A DNA stretch of 64,000 nt from Acorus gramineus (taxonomy: Eukaryota > Streptophyta > Magnoliopsida > Acorales > Acoraceae): NCBI GenBank assembly GCA_030737835.1, contig JAUJYN010000019.1, positions 3,060,433 to 3,124,432 of the forward strand, written 5' to 3'. The notes beneath the pieces were generated by a model. It was given only the letters and a program-made list of their open reading frames with translations, was not told where the DNA came from and did no database searches. This document shows positions 1 to 10,349 of this stretch, piece by piece. Position 1 is the first letter of the stretch; the number at the start of each line of letters is the position of its first letter. The position numbers and the translations under genes were made by a program.

Positions 1-356
1 AAAGAACCTCTTTCTCACGAATCAAATAACATAGTTTTTTAAAGATAAACAACTTCAATTCAGTCTGCATGCCATAGTGGCATCATTGAAATTGAAAATA
101 TAAAAAGTAGTCAAATCAAGCATTACTCAACAAGAACAAAAATTTCCGTGTCAATGTATCACTGAGTTTTTACTTGATTAATAAAAAGAAACTCAAGTTT
201 AACCTCTAACAAGCTACACAAATGCAGAATTTATGCATATCATTTTAGGGTTTTGTAATTTATAGATGAATTATGTAAAAGTGAAATAAAAGCATAGTGA
301 AAACTATGATATCAAACATAAACTCCTAAATTTTGAAAGATTGAAATACATCCTAC

Positions 357-3300
357 CTTGATATCTGAAGAAAAGTTCGTCACGGATCTTTTATAACTTC
401 CCTTCTTCAATTGAAAGTTCATCCATCTCAACAGTAGTTTCTCTGGTGCTAAAGACATCAATTCTTCTATATCCTGTGGAAGTATGAAACAGTGCCAGAA
501 CATACAGGTATATATAAGCCAAAAAAAATTATCGCAGCTAGGAAAATTTCAGTTAAGAAATAAAATCTTTTTCACCTTACTATCATCAACCAACTCCACC
601 AGTTGAGGTGTTTTCTTCAAATTAAGGTCCGCCAAGAGTTGAATCTAAGATTAATAACCATCAAATAATGACTTCAGTGAGAATAATCTAATTCTACTGA
701 ACAAGTAATGTAATGGCTCTTCACTCTGACCATCTCCAACCATTTAAACTATCTCTAACCATTTAAACTATGAGTAACATATATATCAGAATATGCCCCT
801 AGGTATATGTAATAATGAACATAATTGAAGTCCAGATGCTTAAGAAGAGAAGAAAGATAAAAGTATAAAACATACCTTGATAATTTGAGAAATCAAACCA
901 AGCAAAAGGTGTGGCTGGAAGAAAGGAAAGTATACAGGACATTAGATATCAGCGAAAAATGACATATTAATATTATTATGGAACAATAGGATGATGTTTA
1001 AATATGCTTATCACATGAGATTACCATGGCTTATTTGATGTCATTAATTCTGAATTTTTTCCAAAAGTTCATTTATTAAAAAAATGTTATGAGGCACCAG
1101 TCTTTCTTTAAGACAAGCATGGAGCAACATCTCAAAATGCTTATGCATCAAGAATAGCTATAAGGCATAGCACTAGCAGCTGGCCAGTGCGTATTTCTCA
1201 TAATGTTAATTTTCATCAGAAAAATAACATCCTATTTAGTGTAAAGGAAGACTACAGGAAACAAGAAAAGTCAAATGCATTTGAAATTAAAATGATCTCT
1301 ACTGACTAGAAGAGATGATGAAACTGGCACTCAATATTAGAATATGCAATCATGCAACCGCCTTGCTAGATGCCCATGTCAAGACAGCTACATGAAGACC
1401 ATCATGTAAATGATATTTGTAACACTACAATGTTGAATTATTTTTTGGCAGTTTAATAAAATCAAACGAATGCAGAAATAAGAACATTCACTAGTATTGT
1501 ATGAGTTTATTAACTTATTCTACTGGCAGCGTACACAGTTCCTGTTGGATAATGGTTAGACCATTTGACACATTAAGGTAGAGTTACCAGAGGTATGCTT
1601 GACATTCAAAAAAACTTCTCCACATCGTGATGATCTCAGCTGGACTGGCCTGATCATTATATATGATTATAGGGTTCAATGTTGGTTAATGGCAGGTTAT
1701 GTAGTTTCTTCCAAATCAACAAAGGACACCGCTAAGGTGAATCCCTTTGTCCCCTACTTTTTGTGATTGTGGCAAATGCATTCAACAAGATGATGAAGAT
1801 GGTGGTAGGTTCATAGCAGACGGAAGGGTTAATGGTTTGCAAAGCGAGGCTTTCACTAAATCTCTAATTGCATGATGGACACCGGAGATGGACAGGATGT
1901 GTGCACTATGTCAAGAATAGGAGAAAACAGTCGAGCATCTCTTCATATCATGCACGTTGGTCAGTAGGGTCTGGAGATGGCTGAGTTTGGCTAGGGGGAT
2001 CGACAGTAGTTTCACATCATTGGAGGACATGTGGGAGGCGGGTAGAAGTTGAGAGGGCCAGTGAACAGATCCATACAGGCGAAGATTTCACTATCATTTG
2101 TGCTTGTTGTGGTTTAGTCTGTATGGATGACTAGAAACCAAGCTTTGTTTAGAGGAATCACCCTATACACAGATATATGGGAGTCAATGATTAGATTCAT
2201 CCAGGATTGGGGGAGATTTTGTGCGGCAGTGAGCTATGTTGTGCTCTTTGGGGTTGGCTTGATGATCTAGGAGTAGTTGGTTGTGGATTGCAACCTTTGG
2301 TAGAGCTCTCTTCTACTGTGGATCCATCTTGGCTTGTATTTCCATTTGGTCACTCTATTTTGTAATAAAATGAGGACTATTTCCTACCGTTTCATCCAAA
2401 AAAAAGAACATTTCATTATCAAAGGAACAATAAAAAAATTGCATGCATACAGTAATCAAAGATGGAAATATCGATGAATCATGTAGAATGAAATGACCTA
2501 ATAACACATTCATGGATCGCCGATTACGAATATTATATAATCCAGATATTATTAACTGAAAATCCCAATAAAGTGGAAGCTGGAAATTTTCTCTCAACCC
2601 GGCCTATGATGATCTTAACCGATACAGAAACTTGATGCCAAAGTTTACAAATGAAGGGAAGGTTCATGTTGGATACTTCAATTTATTATTTATAAGATCC
2701 ATAAGGATATCTTTCCAATCTATAATTTTATGTCTCTCATAAGTATTCAGAGAAGAAAACTAAATTTAAATGAGAATCAGAACTATAAATAGATACTCAT
2801 AAACACTTAATAAACACATATTGATCATAAAGAATTGCTCTAGAAAGAACGAGCTTAAGAACAGTCAGGGAATGCAACCAAGCATCCATATTGACAGAGA
2901 CTCACCCTCCCTTCAATGAGGTCCTGCGTCCCAATATTGACGACCGTACAGCCAATGGCTTTTGCAGAATTGAGGCAAAGCGTGTGGTTCTCATTCCTCT
3001 CCCATGGGTTGAGAATCCTCTTTGTGTTGATTGCACGCTCATCAATCGTCCCCGGCACCGCCACATTTATAAGCTTACTAAAAACACGGTTCAATCAATG
3101 TCCAAATCCAATTTAATAAAGCCACTTAAAAGATCCACCAAGAGGAGTAAATATTCTCACCAAAGAAGAACTCCATCCTTGGCCACCTCGAAGAGACTGT
3201 TGGTGGCAGGGTCTATGGGGAGGTACTTCTTCATGAACTCATCCTCACCAAGGTAGCTATTTATATGGGTGACATATGATGCCTTCTCTGACTCGCTGAT

Positions 3301-3858
3301 GGTGTGGAGAAGTGTCGTCGTGGCAGCCTTCAGGAATGCTGATGATGACGAGTCCTTGGCGCCTCTCCGGCCAGACCTCTCATTCACATGATCTTTCATG
3401 TTCAAATAAATCTACAACGACAGATACAAAGAAAATCAGCTACGGAGGAAGAAGAAGAAACACAAAAGATCAAGAAATGGAGTGAAAGAGAGGCAGCTGC
3501 TGACGCGGAGGAAGTGCTCGAAGTCGATCTCTTCGTCCATGGATTTGTAGGATTTGCGGATTAACGAGCCCCTCTCTTCCTCGGTGAGGCCCTCACCGAC
3601 GATCTTGAGCCTCGACATCTTCGAAGGAAGATCGGAGAGCGAGACGCGGCCGTGATCCTTCATCAAGAGAAACTATGGACGGAATGTCAGTCTGTAATAG
3701 CTCGCATTGTGTGAAAAATGTGAGATTTTTTTAGGGTTTTAAGTAAAGCTTACTTGGGATTTGAGGCTGCGGAGCTCGACCTGGGTGAACTGGTTCTGGA
3801 GCGAGGGATCGGAGACCAGGATCCCAACGTAACCTCCAACACCACCACCATTAGACAT
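357..3858 (-). CDS. Fimbrin (plastin-like actin-bundling protein), exons 1-7, 5' part only
   Basis: Plant fimbrins cross-link actin filaments in the cytoplasm through four calponin-homology (CH) domains. Minus-strand exons: 3858-3754, 3672-3505, 3411-3161, 3077-2906, 914-876, 644-576 and 473-357, each bounded by GT/AG with consistent phase. They give 307 codons, about half of a usual ~650-700 aa fimbrin. The N-terminus has a short Gly-rich stretch and then [20 protein letters not shown], a plant fimbrin hallmark. Residues ~36-91 are the degenerate EF-hand-like region. CH1 covers ~128-245 ([32 protein letters not shown]) and CH2 starts near 274 ([16 protein letters not shown]). The start at 3858 is the first Met in frame with the conserved N-terminus; an in-frame upstream extension looks like 5' UTR. 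Exon 2 uses a GTCAGC donor. Intron 4 is ~2 kb and holds a LINE relic. The rest of CH2 plus CH3-CH4 lie outside the window. It looks intact and expressed. Confidence 0.95.
1690..2405 (+). mobile_element. 5'-truncated, internally deleted LINE (L1-like) relic in fimbrin intron 4
   Basis: A plus-strand piece around 1725-1800 resembles the reverse-transcriptase motif GDPLSPYLF...ANAF with frame breaks. From about 1885 a frame reads CALCQ...VEHLFISC, the Cys-Cys-His-Cys zinc-binding motif (zf-RVT) at the end of plant LINE ORF2, with in-frame stops after CQE and after EAGRS. The RT and zinc regions are much closer than normal, so there is an internal deletion. The 3' end has a typical AATAAAATGAGG tail followed by an A-run at 2398-2405. 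It lies antisense to fimbrin, inside an intron. Confidence 0.85.
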
Positions 3859-4156
3859 TGTAGAGAGAGATCTGAAGGGATGGAGTGATGAATCTCTCTT
3901 TTTATCTGTAATGCTCTCGCTAAGTAAAGTTTGATGTGTTAGCAGAAATAAAGAGCGGTTATGTATTTTTTTTGTTTTTAATTTATTTTGTTTTGAAAGG
4001 TGGAAGAGAGAGAAGGCCACTTGAAGGGAACAGCAGTAAAAGCGGGGCCAGAGCAGATGAAGTTATGAAGATTCAAAATTTGGACGAGATTGTCCTTGTT
4101 TTGACGGTAAATTTCCCACACTGTCTTTGTCAGATGAAATTTTGACTCCTTTTTAG
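3859..4156 (-). promoter_or_regulatory. Fimbrin 5' UTR and proximal upstream region
   Basis: This ~300 bp separates the fimbrin ATG (3858) from the outer end of a large MULE. A pyrimidine-rich or T-rich stretch occurs around 3966-3996. No clear TATA box was found on the minus strand. Any promoter further upstream would have to lie inside the transposon, or was displaced by it. Confidence 0.45.
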
Positions 4157-4434
4157 TTCATTTGTTGCAAATTAATCACGATTAATTATCAAAATAATCA
4201 TGCTTTTAAAAAATTTATCAAACTAATCATATGACCCGATCAAATAAGCCACGTCAGCATGTTTTATTTTTTATTTTAACTCCCCGCATAAAACACCAAC
4301 AGAGGTTATGTTTTAATCACTTGTATTTTTTTTAACTTTTCTATAGAGAACACCAATGTCATTAGCGTTATACTTAATCCTCAATGTTAACACAATCCAT
4401 GTTAGCATTTTATAAAGAACAGACATTAAAACGC
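4157..4434. repeat. Left terminal inverted repeat of the large MULE (part)
   Basis: This sequence is inverted relative to ~20995-21340. It is made of degenerate sub-repeats around words such as ATAAAACACCAAC. The repeat is cut at TAA 4435-4437 by the Harbinger insertion and appears to continue at 16821-16985. Confidence 0.75.
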
Positions 4435-4940
4435 TAAAGTACTGTTTGGCAACTGCTCAGAAGTACTTCTGAACCACTTCTCATTCATTCTACAGAAGGA
4501 GAAGTGATCGCGTTTGGAAACTCGATAACTACCACTTCTTTTTCTATATAAGAAGTTTTTTTCACTTCTATGAAAGTTAAAAAAAAAATTAAATTTTTAA
4601 CAAAAATACCCTTATGAAATTTTATAAATTCTCAAAAAACCATTTTTAGTTATTATTAATGACAAGTTTTCTCTTATCTCTTTCATTATAAATTGTTAAA
4701 AAAAAAAATTATTATATGAATTTGATCAAGTAACTATATATAAAAAAAAATTCATAAAAAAAAACTATATATAAAAAATATCACTCTGACCGTCTAATGC
4801 GATGACATGTTGGGATATAATATAATATTATAACAAACTCTTAATATTATAACAAACTCGAGGTACGATATTAATGCATGGGTGTAATCTCCAATCTCAT
4901 GATACTGTAACAAACTCACCAAGGTACCCCTCTTGTTTTT

Positions 4941-4943
<3 letters not shown>

Positions 4944-4999
<56 letters not shown>
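4944..4999. repeat. (AT)n microsatellite
   Basis: About 28 uninterrupted AT dinucleotides, followed by GGGAAGTGATTCCCTGCGG, a junction sequence often seen next to AT tracts at transposon ends. Confidence 0.95.
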
Positions 5000-5002
<3 letters not shown>

Positions 5003-5105
5003 AAGTGATTCCCTGCGGTTCATGCGGACGTGCGGACTAGATTTTCGACCGTCCAATACCGATCAGAGGAATCCAAGGGTGAAAATGAGAATAAACAAAA
5101 AAAGG

Positions 5106-5486
5106 TGTTTGGGTAGAAGCAATAAGGTGGTACAGCTATACAGAATAAGGAGAGAATAAGCTGGTATTTTTATTTCAAGTCCACCCATGGAATTGTGTTA
5201 TTCTTCTATTGATATAAGTGGACCCACATATCAAATCACATATCATCACATCAAATCACATATCATCACCTCTTATACATCAATGGGACCCACATGTCAA
5301 ATCAACTTTTTACACCTTATTCACATCTTATTCTTCATCAACCAAACACTCCAACATTTATTATTACGTTTTTCAATAAGAATAACTAAAAATAGGTATA
5401 AACCTCTTATTCCATTGATAAAGTCAACAATTCCTGGAATAGGTATAAACCTCATAATAGCTTATCCCTCTATCCAAACGGACTTA
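5106..5486. mobile_element. Probable MITE inside the Harbinger element
   Basis: The left end GTGTTTGGGTAGAAGCAATA and the reverse complement of the right end (CTTATCCCTCTATCCAAACG) share GTTTGGRTAGARG-RATAAG. The interior is AT-rich with repeated ATATCATCACATCAAATC words and no coding capacity. No target duplication was resolved. Confidence 0.4.
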
Positions 5487-7185
5487 GAGGTATTTCAAGA
5501 GATATAAAGAGCAACATATAAACAAGGTGCAATTTTTAACTCAGTCTTTTTATAAGATTTTTATTATAGGTTTTCATTTTAAAATTAAAAATTGATAATG
5601 TTATATTGTATCCCCTTTAAAATTGATCATGCTATATTGATTTTGATCTATGTTTCTTTAAAATTGGGTACATGAAGAGAATGTTATCTTTGGTATTTTT
5701 GTTATGTGGAGAATGGACACGTGCAAAGTTTTAATTGTTTAAAATAATACATTCATGTTTGTGTGGGTAGGAGGTGAAGTGAAGAAGCTTGTGCTTGAAT
5801 TTGATATATTGAGGTTGTTTTTGTGATTATGATGCATCCTTGAATATTTTGATTCTTATGCCATAAATAAAAAATTATTTTAAGATCCTTGAATTTTTAC
5901 AATTTTTTTTCCGTATCTTTTACTGAATTTTTTAGAAATTTTTTCGCTTTATATGCCGATCTTTTAACATGGATAAAGGGAAAGAAAAAATTTATTCAAA
6001 ATAAAAGGTCACCTGGGATTCACAGACCAATGAAAAATTCATAAGGTTATGTGCCACCCAAGTAGATCTCAATGAGAAACAGGGTCATTCTTTGTCAAGA
6101 GCTGGATGGGCTAGTGTGTTATTAGACATGAACAAGAATTCTGATCAAGTATTCAAAAAAAAAATCAATAAAAAATCACTGGGATAAACTAAAAGCACAG
6201 TATAAAGCATGGATGTCATTAAAGAATAATACTACTGGATTAGGATGGGATCAAATGAGGAACACGGTCGATGCAACTGAGGAGTGGTGGGAGGATTATA
6301 TTGAAGTAATATATTATAAATTTTATAAGATAAATTTTATATTAAAATAATAATTAATTAGATAAATTTATTATGCAGAGACATCCACTAGCTGCAGCTT
6401 TTAAGAAGAAAGGACTTGAACATGAAGACCTGTTACATAGACTTTTTGCAGGAACGATTGGAACGGGTGAAAATGTTGTCAATCCTTCTTCCCAATTTTC
6501 CCAAGATGCAATTAATTTAACTCAGCTATCGCCGCCTTTGGTACATCTTGAAAGTGAAGAGAGTATTGGAATTGAAGATTATTCAACTCAAACTCCTAAT
6601 CGTACTTCTTTTGTGCAAAATGTGACCGATAAAGAGAATGATGAACCATTAGATGTGGATGATGATGGGTGAAGTCCCTCGTAAAAACCGTATGCTAGGC
6701 CCTTCTGAACCATTACATAATAAAAAATGTGATCTATTCAAGCACGACTATCATCTCAGTTTGATACTTGTTATATATGTGTCACTTTTTAGCCTTCTGG
6801 TAACCATTGGAGCATTCTGGCAGTTTTTGAGTTTTTTCGTTTTTCGATCGGAACCGCTAAAATTTTGGATTGTTAGCTATCGTCCTGAGCTAGTGGACTC
6901 CGATTGAAAATCTAACTGCATATTATGTGTCCTGGTGCCATTCTAAGCCACTCACGAAATTTTCATCGAATTCCGGTAACGTTTCCAAAATTTCACAGTT
7001 CCAGGGCGTATCCGGGTTTTGACCGAGCGAGAAGTCATTGGGAGAGTTGACTCGGTCAAAGTGGGCCCATGACTTGGTCAAATTTTTTTTTTTTTTTGTG
7101 TGGTTGGGTTGACCCAAGTCAAATCCCACTTAAAGCCTCTCTTAAGCCTAATTAACCCTTTCTTAACCCTAATCTAAGTGAGGGT

Positions 7186-7193
7186 TATATATT
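7186..7193 (+). promoter_or_regulatory. TATA-like box in LTR A
   Basis: TATATATT followed by AAGTG, then the conserved CACTATTCATCATC about 30 bp downstream. Equivalent copies read TATATAAGTG (B and C) and TATAAATAAGTG (D, reverse strand), which supports a real core promoter in this orientation. Confidence 0.6.
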
Positions 7194-7520
7194 AAGTGAA
7201 TCTAAAAAGTCTCCCCCACTATTCATCATCTTCTCAAATTAGTTTTCTCTCTCCCCCTCTCTCCTTTTCTTGGTTTTGAGCCACCTAGGGTGCTTGAAGC
7301 TTAAAACTCAAAACATAGAAAGGTTAGATCCGGTCCCGATCTATCCCCCGGTGTTCTCGGATTCGAGTTCCGACAAGTTTGGCCCCCTCTAACCCCCTCT
7401 ATTCTCCCCTGTTTTCATCCCCTTTTGAGGTAGGAGGAGGTCTTGGTGGTGGAGATCCGTTGGGAGGCGTTTCGGTGCACGAAGATCCTCCGGTTCCCTT
7501 CCTTTCCTCTCCTTTCCTTG

Positions 7521-9447
7521 GGTAAGGGTTCTTTTCCTTCTTTTCATGTTTAGATGCATGTTAGGAGGGTGTGGTTGAGTGTGGAGGGCGGTTGGTGGCT
7601 GTCGATGGTGGTTGGGGGGCAGTCGGAGGCCATTGGTGGCCGGTGGTTGGTGGTAGAGGTGCTCGGGCAGGGTGGTTGTCTGTCCCGAGCAGAATGGCGG
7701 CACAGGCGCAGCAGGCAGCGCAGCAGGCATGCAGTGGTAGGGGGCGCGCGCGCCTGCGCGCGGACGTGCGCGCGGGTGGCGCCGCGGGTGTACTGGGCGT
7801 GCTGGGCGCTGGACGTGCTGGGCGCTAGGCGTGCTAGGCGCTGGGCGTGCTGGGGGTGCTGGTCGAGTGGGTGAGGCGAGCGGTGGTGCGCGCGGGGTGT
7901 GCGCGCGCGGCGAGGCGAGCGGTGGTGCGAGCGGGGTGTGCGTGGGGCGAGGCGCTGGGCGCGGGGCGTGCGGTGTGCGCGCGGGCGGCTGCGCTGGGGC
8001 GCAGTGAGCGCGCGGTGCACCCGGGGAGCTCGGCGGCGCGTCCTGGCGTGCGGGTAGGGGCTCGGCAGGGCGCCTGGGTGCGTGGGCTGGGGTGCGGCGG
8101 TGCATCCGGGGGCGGGTGGTCGTGCGGGTGGCTGCCCGGGGGTGCGGGAGTGAGTCGGGGTGCTCGGGCTAGCATGCGTACGGGCCGTATGTACGTTTGC
8201 CCGAGTGTTGGGTATTTTTAGAGTATTTTTGTGGTATTTGTGGATTTTACTCACCAAGTTGATACCCTGTCTTGCAGATCTTGACGGACGGTCGCGCGAC
8301 GACCCGATTACCAGTGAGTGGGACAATCCAACCCAGTTGGGAGGCGCTATATGCACTTGGGCGTATACCGTCCTCCCCTGGGGCACCATAGATTAATATT
8401 AACCTGTTTAATATGTAATCCATGCAAGCATGATTGATATGTAGTATGCATGCTACCCTAGACTGAGTATGTTAGGGACTTGCACCCTTAGGTTGTGTAA
8501 GAGCCATGCATCTTGTCACCTTGTTATCATGCTAGGAAAGCCCCGGCCTTTGTATGCGTCCTAATAGTTTAATTTGTTAAATTAAATGCAACTGGTAATA
8601 TTATTGCATGCCTTAGGGAATATTAAGGGGCCTTGCGAGGTCAACATTGAGACCCGGGCTAGGGTGCTCCGTGTTCCTTGTTTGGTTGTCGGGATGTCCT
8701 ATATCGGGACCTCATGGTGCCCTCCCAAGGTTTCTTTTCCCGTCTATACTAATGCATGTTCCCCGCATCTTGGTTATGCGCCCTGGAGGAATTCTGATGA
8801 ATTCAAGACACTAGAGTTGTAGAGATGTGTTGTCAGCGGATCCGAGTGGATCATATGCGTGTGGGTAGGCTGTTTCTCTTCCCTTCGTTGGATCCGTGTA
8901 GGGACTCCTCAGCGTTAGACAGGCTATCCTGACAGAGGGCTCCCATCAGTAGGCACCTCCTGATCTTGGACTCGGACTGTGCTGAATGTGGGAGTAGACC
9001 AGGCAAGCTACGGTGTGGAGGAGAGGCTATCGGTGGACCAAGGGTGATTAACAGCTTAGTCAGTCCCAAAATCCTATGTCACCTATTGAGGGGTGAGGGT
9101 GTATGGATGTGTTTGGATGATTATTAGTCTCAATATCCTATGTCACCTATTGAGGGGTGAGGGTGAGGGTGTATGGATGGGTATGGATGATTATAAGTCC
9201 CAATATCCTATGTCACCTATTTGAGGGGTGAGGGTGAGGGTATGATGGTTCGGCGATGTAACGAACCACTGGAGTATGATGTTATGCTACTTCGTGGCTG
9301 GTTGCTGATTATTTATGGTTAATATAAACTGTGATGCATGGGTTGTGCTGTTCACTGAGCGTGTGGCTCACCCCTCGCATAATATTTTGTCCAGTGTCAT
9401 CTGAGTCGGATCTGGAAGAAGAGCTCCCCGAGGGACTTCATCAGTAG
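7521..9447 (+). other. Predicted spliced mini-gene in LTR A (exon 1 end 7521, exon 2 8278-8313, exon 3 9395-9447+)
   Basis: Splice-like signals occur in order and are conserved in the other copies: donor GGTAAG (7521/7522), acceptor TCTTGCAG (ends 8277), a 36-nt mini-exon, donor GTGAGT (8314) and acceptor TTTTGTCCAG (ends 9394). Exon 2 read in one frame gives LDGRSRDDP; the same frame continues in exon 3 as SSESDLEEELPEGLHQ and then TAG (9445-9447). In A the exon-1 junction is one base out of phase. Transcription is inferred, not shown. It may be a protein, a non-coding RNA or chance. Confidence 0.4.
9060..9245. repeat. Minisatellite within LTR A (about 3 units of ~67 bp)
   Basis: Repeats of a unit with AGTCCCAATATCCTATGTCA then CCTATTGAGGGGTGAGGGTG. 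The same unit occurs in the other family copies in different numbers. Confidence 0.85.
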
Positions 9448-10349
9448 CGGAGTAGCGCCACGTCCTGCGAGTATCAGAGGCTATCAGCATCCCTTGTGCT
9501 TGTATGTATTATATTCCGTGCTTGGGCACGCGTTTGTATTGTATTTGGATGTCTTTGTATATATTGGCTCTCACAGGACAGTTGATTATGTATCGAGTCT
9601 GTAATATGTTTTTAGGTTACAGATTCAGTCTTTTAGCTTCCGCTATTTGTGTATATATCATGTCAGCCCTGCTTTTGTTGTCTTTGTTGTCAATTTTGGC
9701 TGTTGTGTGAGTATATTATTGAACTCCTGTTTACTGATATCATATATACACTTGCCGCGTCCCGGGATCGGCCGGCCCTGGGGCGTGACAATACTCTCTT
9801 AGAACATGTGCAAAAAAGACAGGAGCAAGAGAAGTGAGGATACGACAGGGAGTGAAATTGAATCTTCACGACAAAGCAAGAACATACCTTCCATTCATGA
9901 TATTTGTCAAATGTTGAAGGAAATTCCAGTCTTGGAATTGGGTGGTCGATTGCATGCATGGTCTCTTTCAAGATTAGAAAACTCAACATTTCGTGAGTTG
10001 TTTGTAGAAATTGATCCAAAGATGAGGTTGATATGGTTGCAAACAGAATATGAAGAGAATCGTAGAGAAATTACATAGATAGTTGTTTTAGAACTGTGCT
10101 TTATTTCTAGCATTGCTTGTTTATTTATGTATTTATGTGGACAAAATATTAAGTTTTATCAAGTTTTGTGTTTGACTTTGTTGAATATAGTTAATCAAGT
10201 GATTTAGTTTCTGATTCATATTTGTGTTTAAAATTATGGTTTTTATGTTATCATATTAAATGGCATTGTCTGACACTCTTATTTTAAATTTTATTAAATC
10301 ATATTTATGTGACTATTTTATGTGATATTATGTGGATTATTTAATTTTA

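Larger units (their letters stand above)
6769..9790 (+). mobile_element. Solo LTR A of the 3-kb TG...CA family
   Basis: 3022 bp, starting TGTTATATATGTGTCAC and ending GGGGCGTGACA, flanked by ATACT at 6764-6768 and 9791-9795. Landmarks in order: a conserved GATCGGAACCGCTAAA block, a TATA-like box (7186), TTGGGTAAGG (7518-7527), a GC-rich core (~7640-8170), TTGCAGATCTTGACGGACGG (8272-8291), GTGAGTGGG, a ~67-bp minisatellite, TCCAG|TGTCATCTGAGTCGG (9390s) and a GC-rich palindromic 3' end. No gag or pol. The plus orientation is chosen from the TATA and splice-like signals; with no internal region it could be the reverse. It interrupts the SANT/Myb-like gene. Confidence 0.9.
5969..10078 (+). pseudogene. 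Harbinger-linked SANT/Myb-like DNA-binding protein, split by solo LTR A
   Basis: This is the second gene of PIF/Harbinger elements; its product normally acts in the nucleus with the transposase at element ends. The start at 5969 opens MDKGKEK, then a stop at codon 12, then the Myb/SANT-like domain (TWDSQTNEKFIRLC...HWDKLKAQYKAW), which needs a frame change near 6155-6175. A good intron is visible: GTAATA donor at 6306, TTATGCAG acceptor ending 6378, joining YIE to RHPLAAAF in phase. The second exon stops at 6672 but coding character continues in another frame (VPRKNRMLGPSEP) up to 6768, where LTR A begins. After LTR A (from 9791) the C-terminal part resumes (LLEHVQKRQ; then LGGRLHAWSLSRLEN...FRELFVEIDPKMRLIWL) and ends at 10078. 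Confidence 0.8.

Noticed and set aside
2355-2597. Small frames in fimbrin intron 4 as additional exons
   Set aside because: They do not match the fimbrin sequence and lack phase-compatible splice sites; exons 4 and 5 join in phase without them.
5000-5100. Helitron end after the AT microsatellite (GGGAAGTGATTCCCTGCGG...)
   Set aside because: No TC start, CTRR end with hairpin, or helicase could be found.
9060-9245. GAGGGTGAGGGTGAGGG runs as telomere-like repeats
   Set aside because: The plant telomere unit is TTTAGGG. These runs are part of a longer LTR minisatellite unit.
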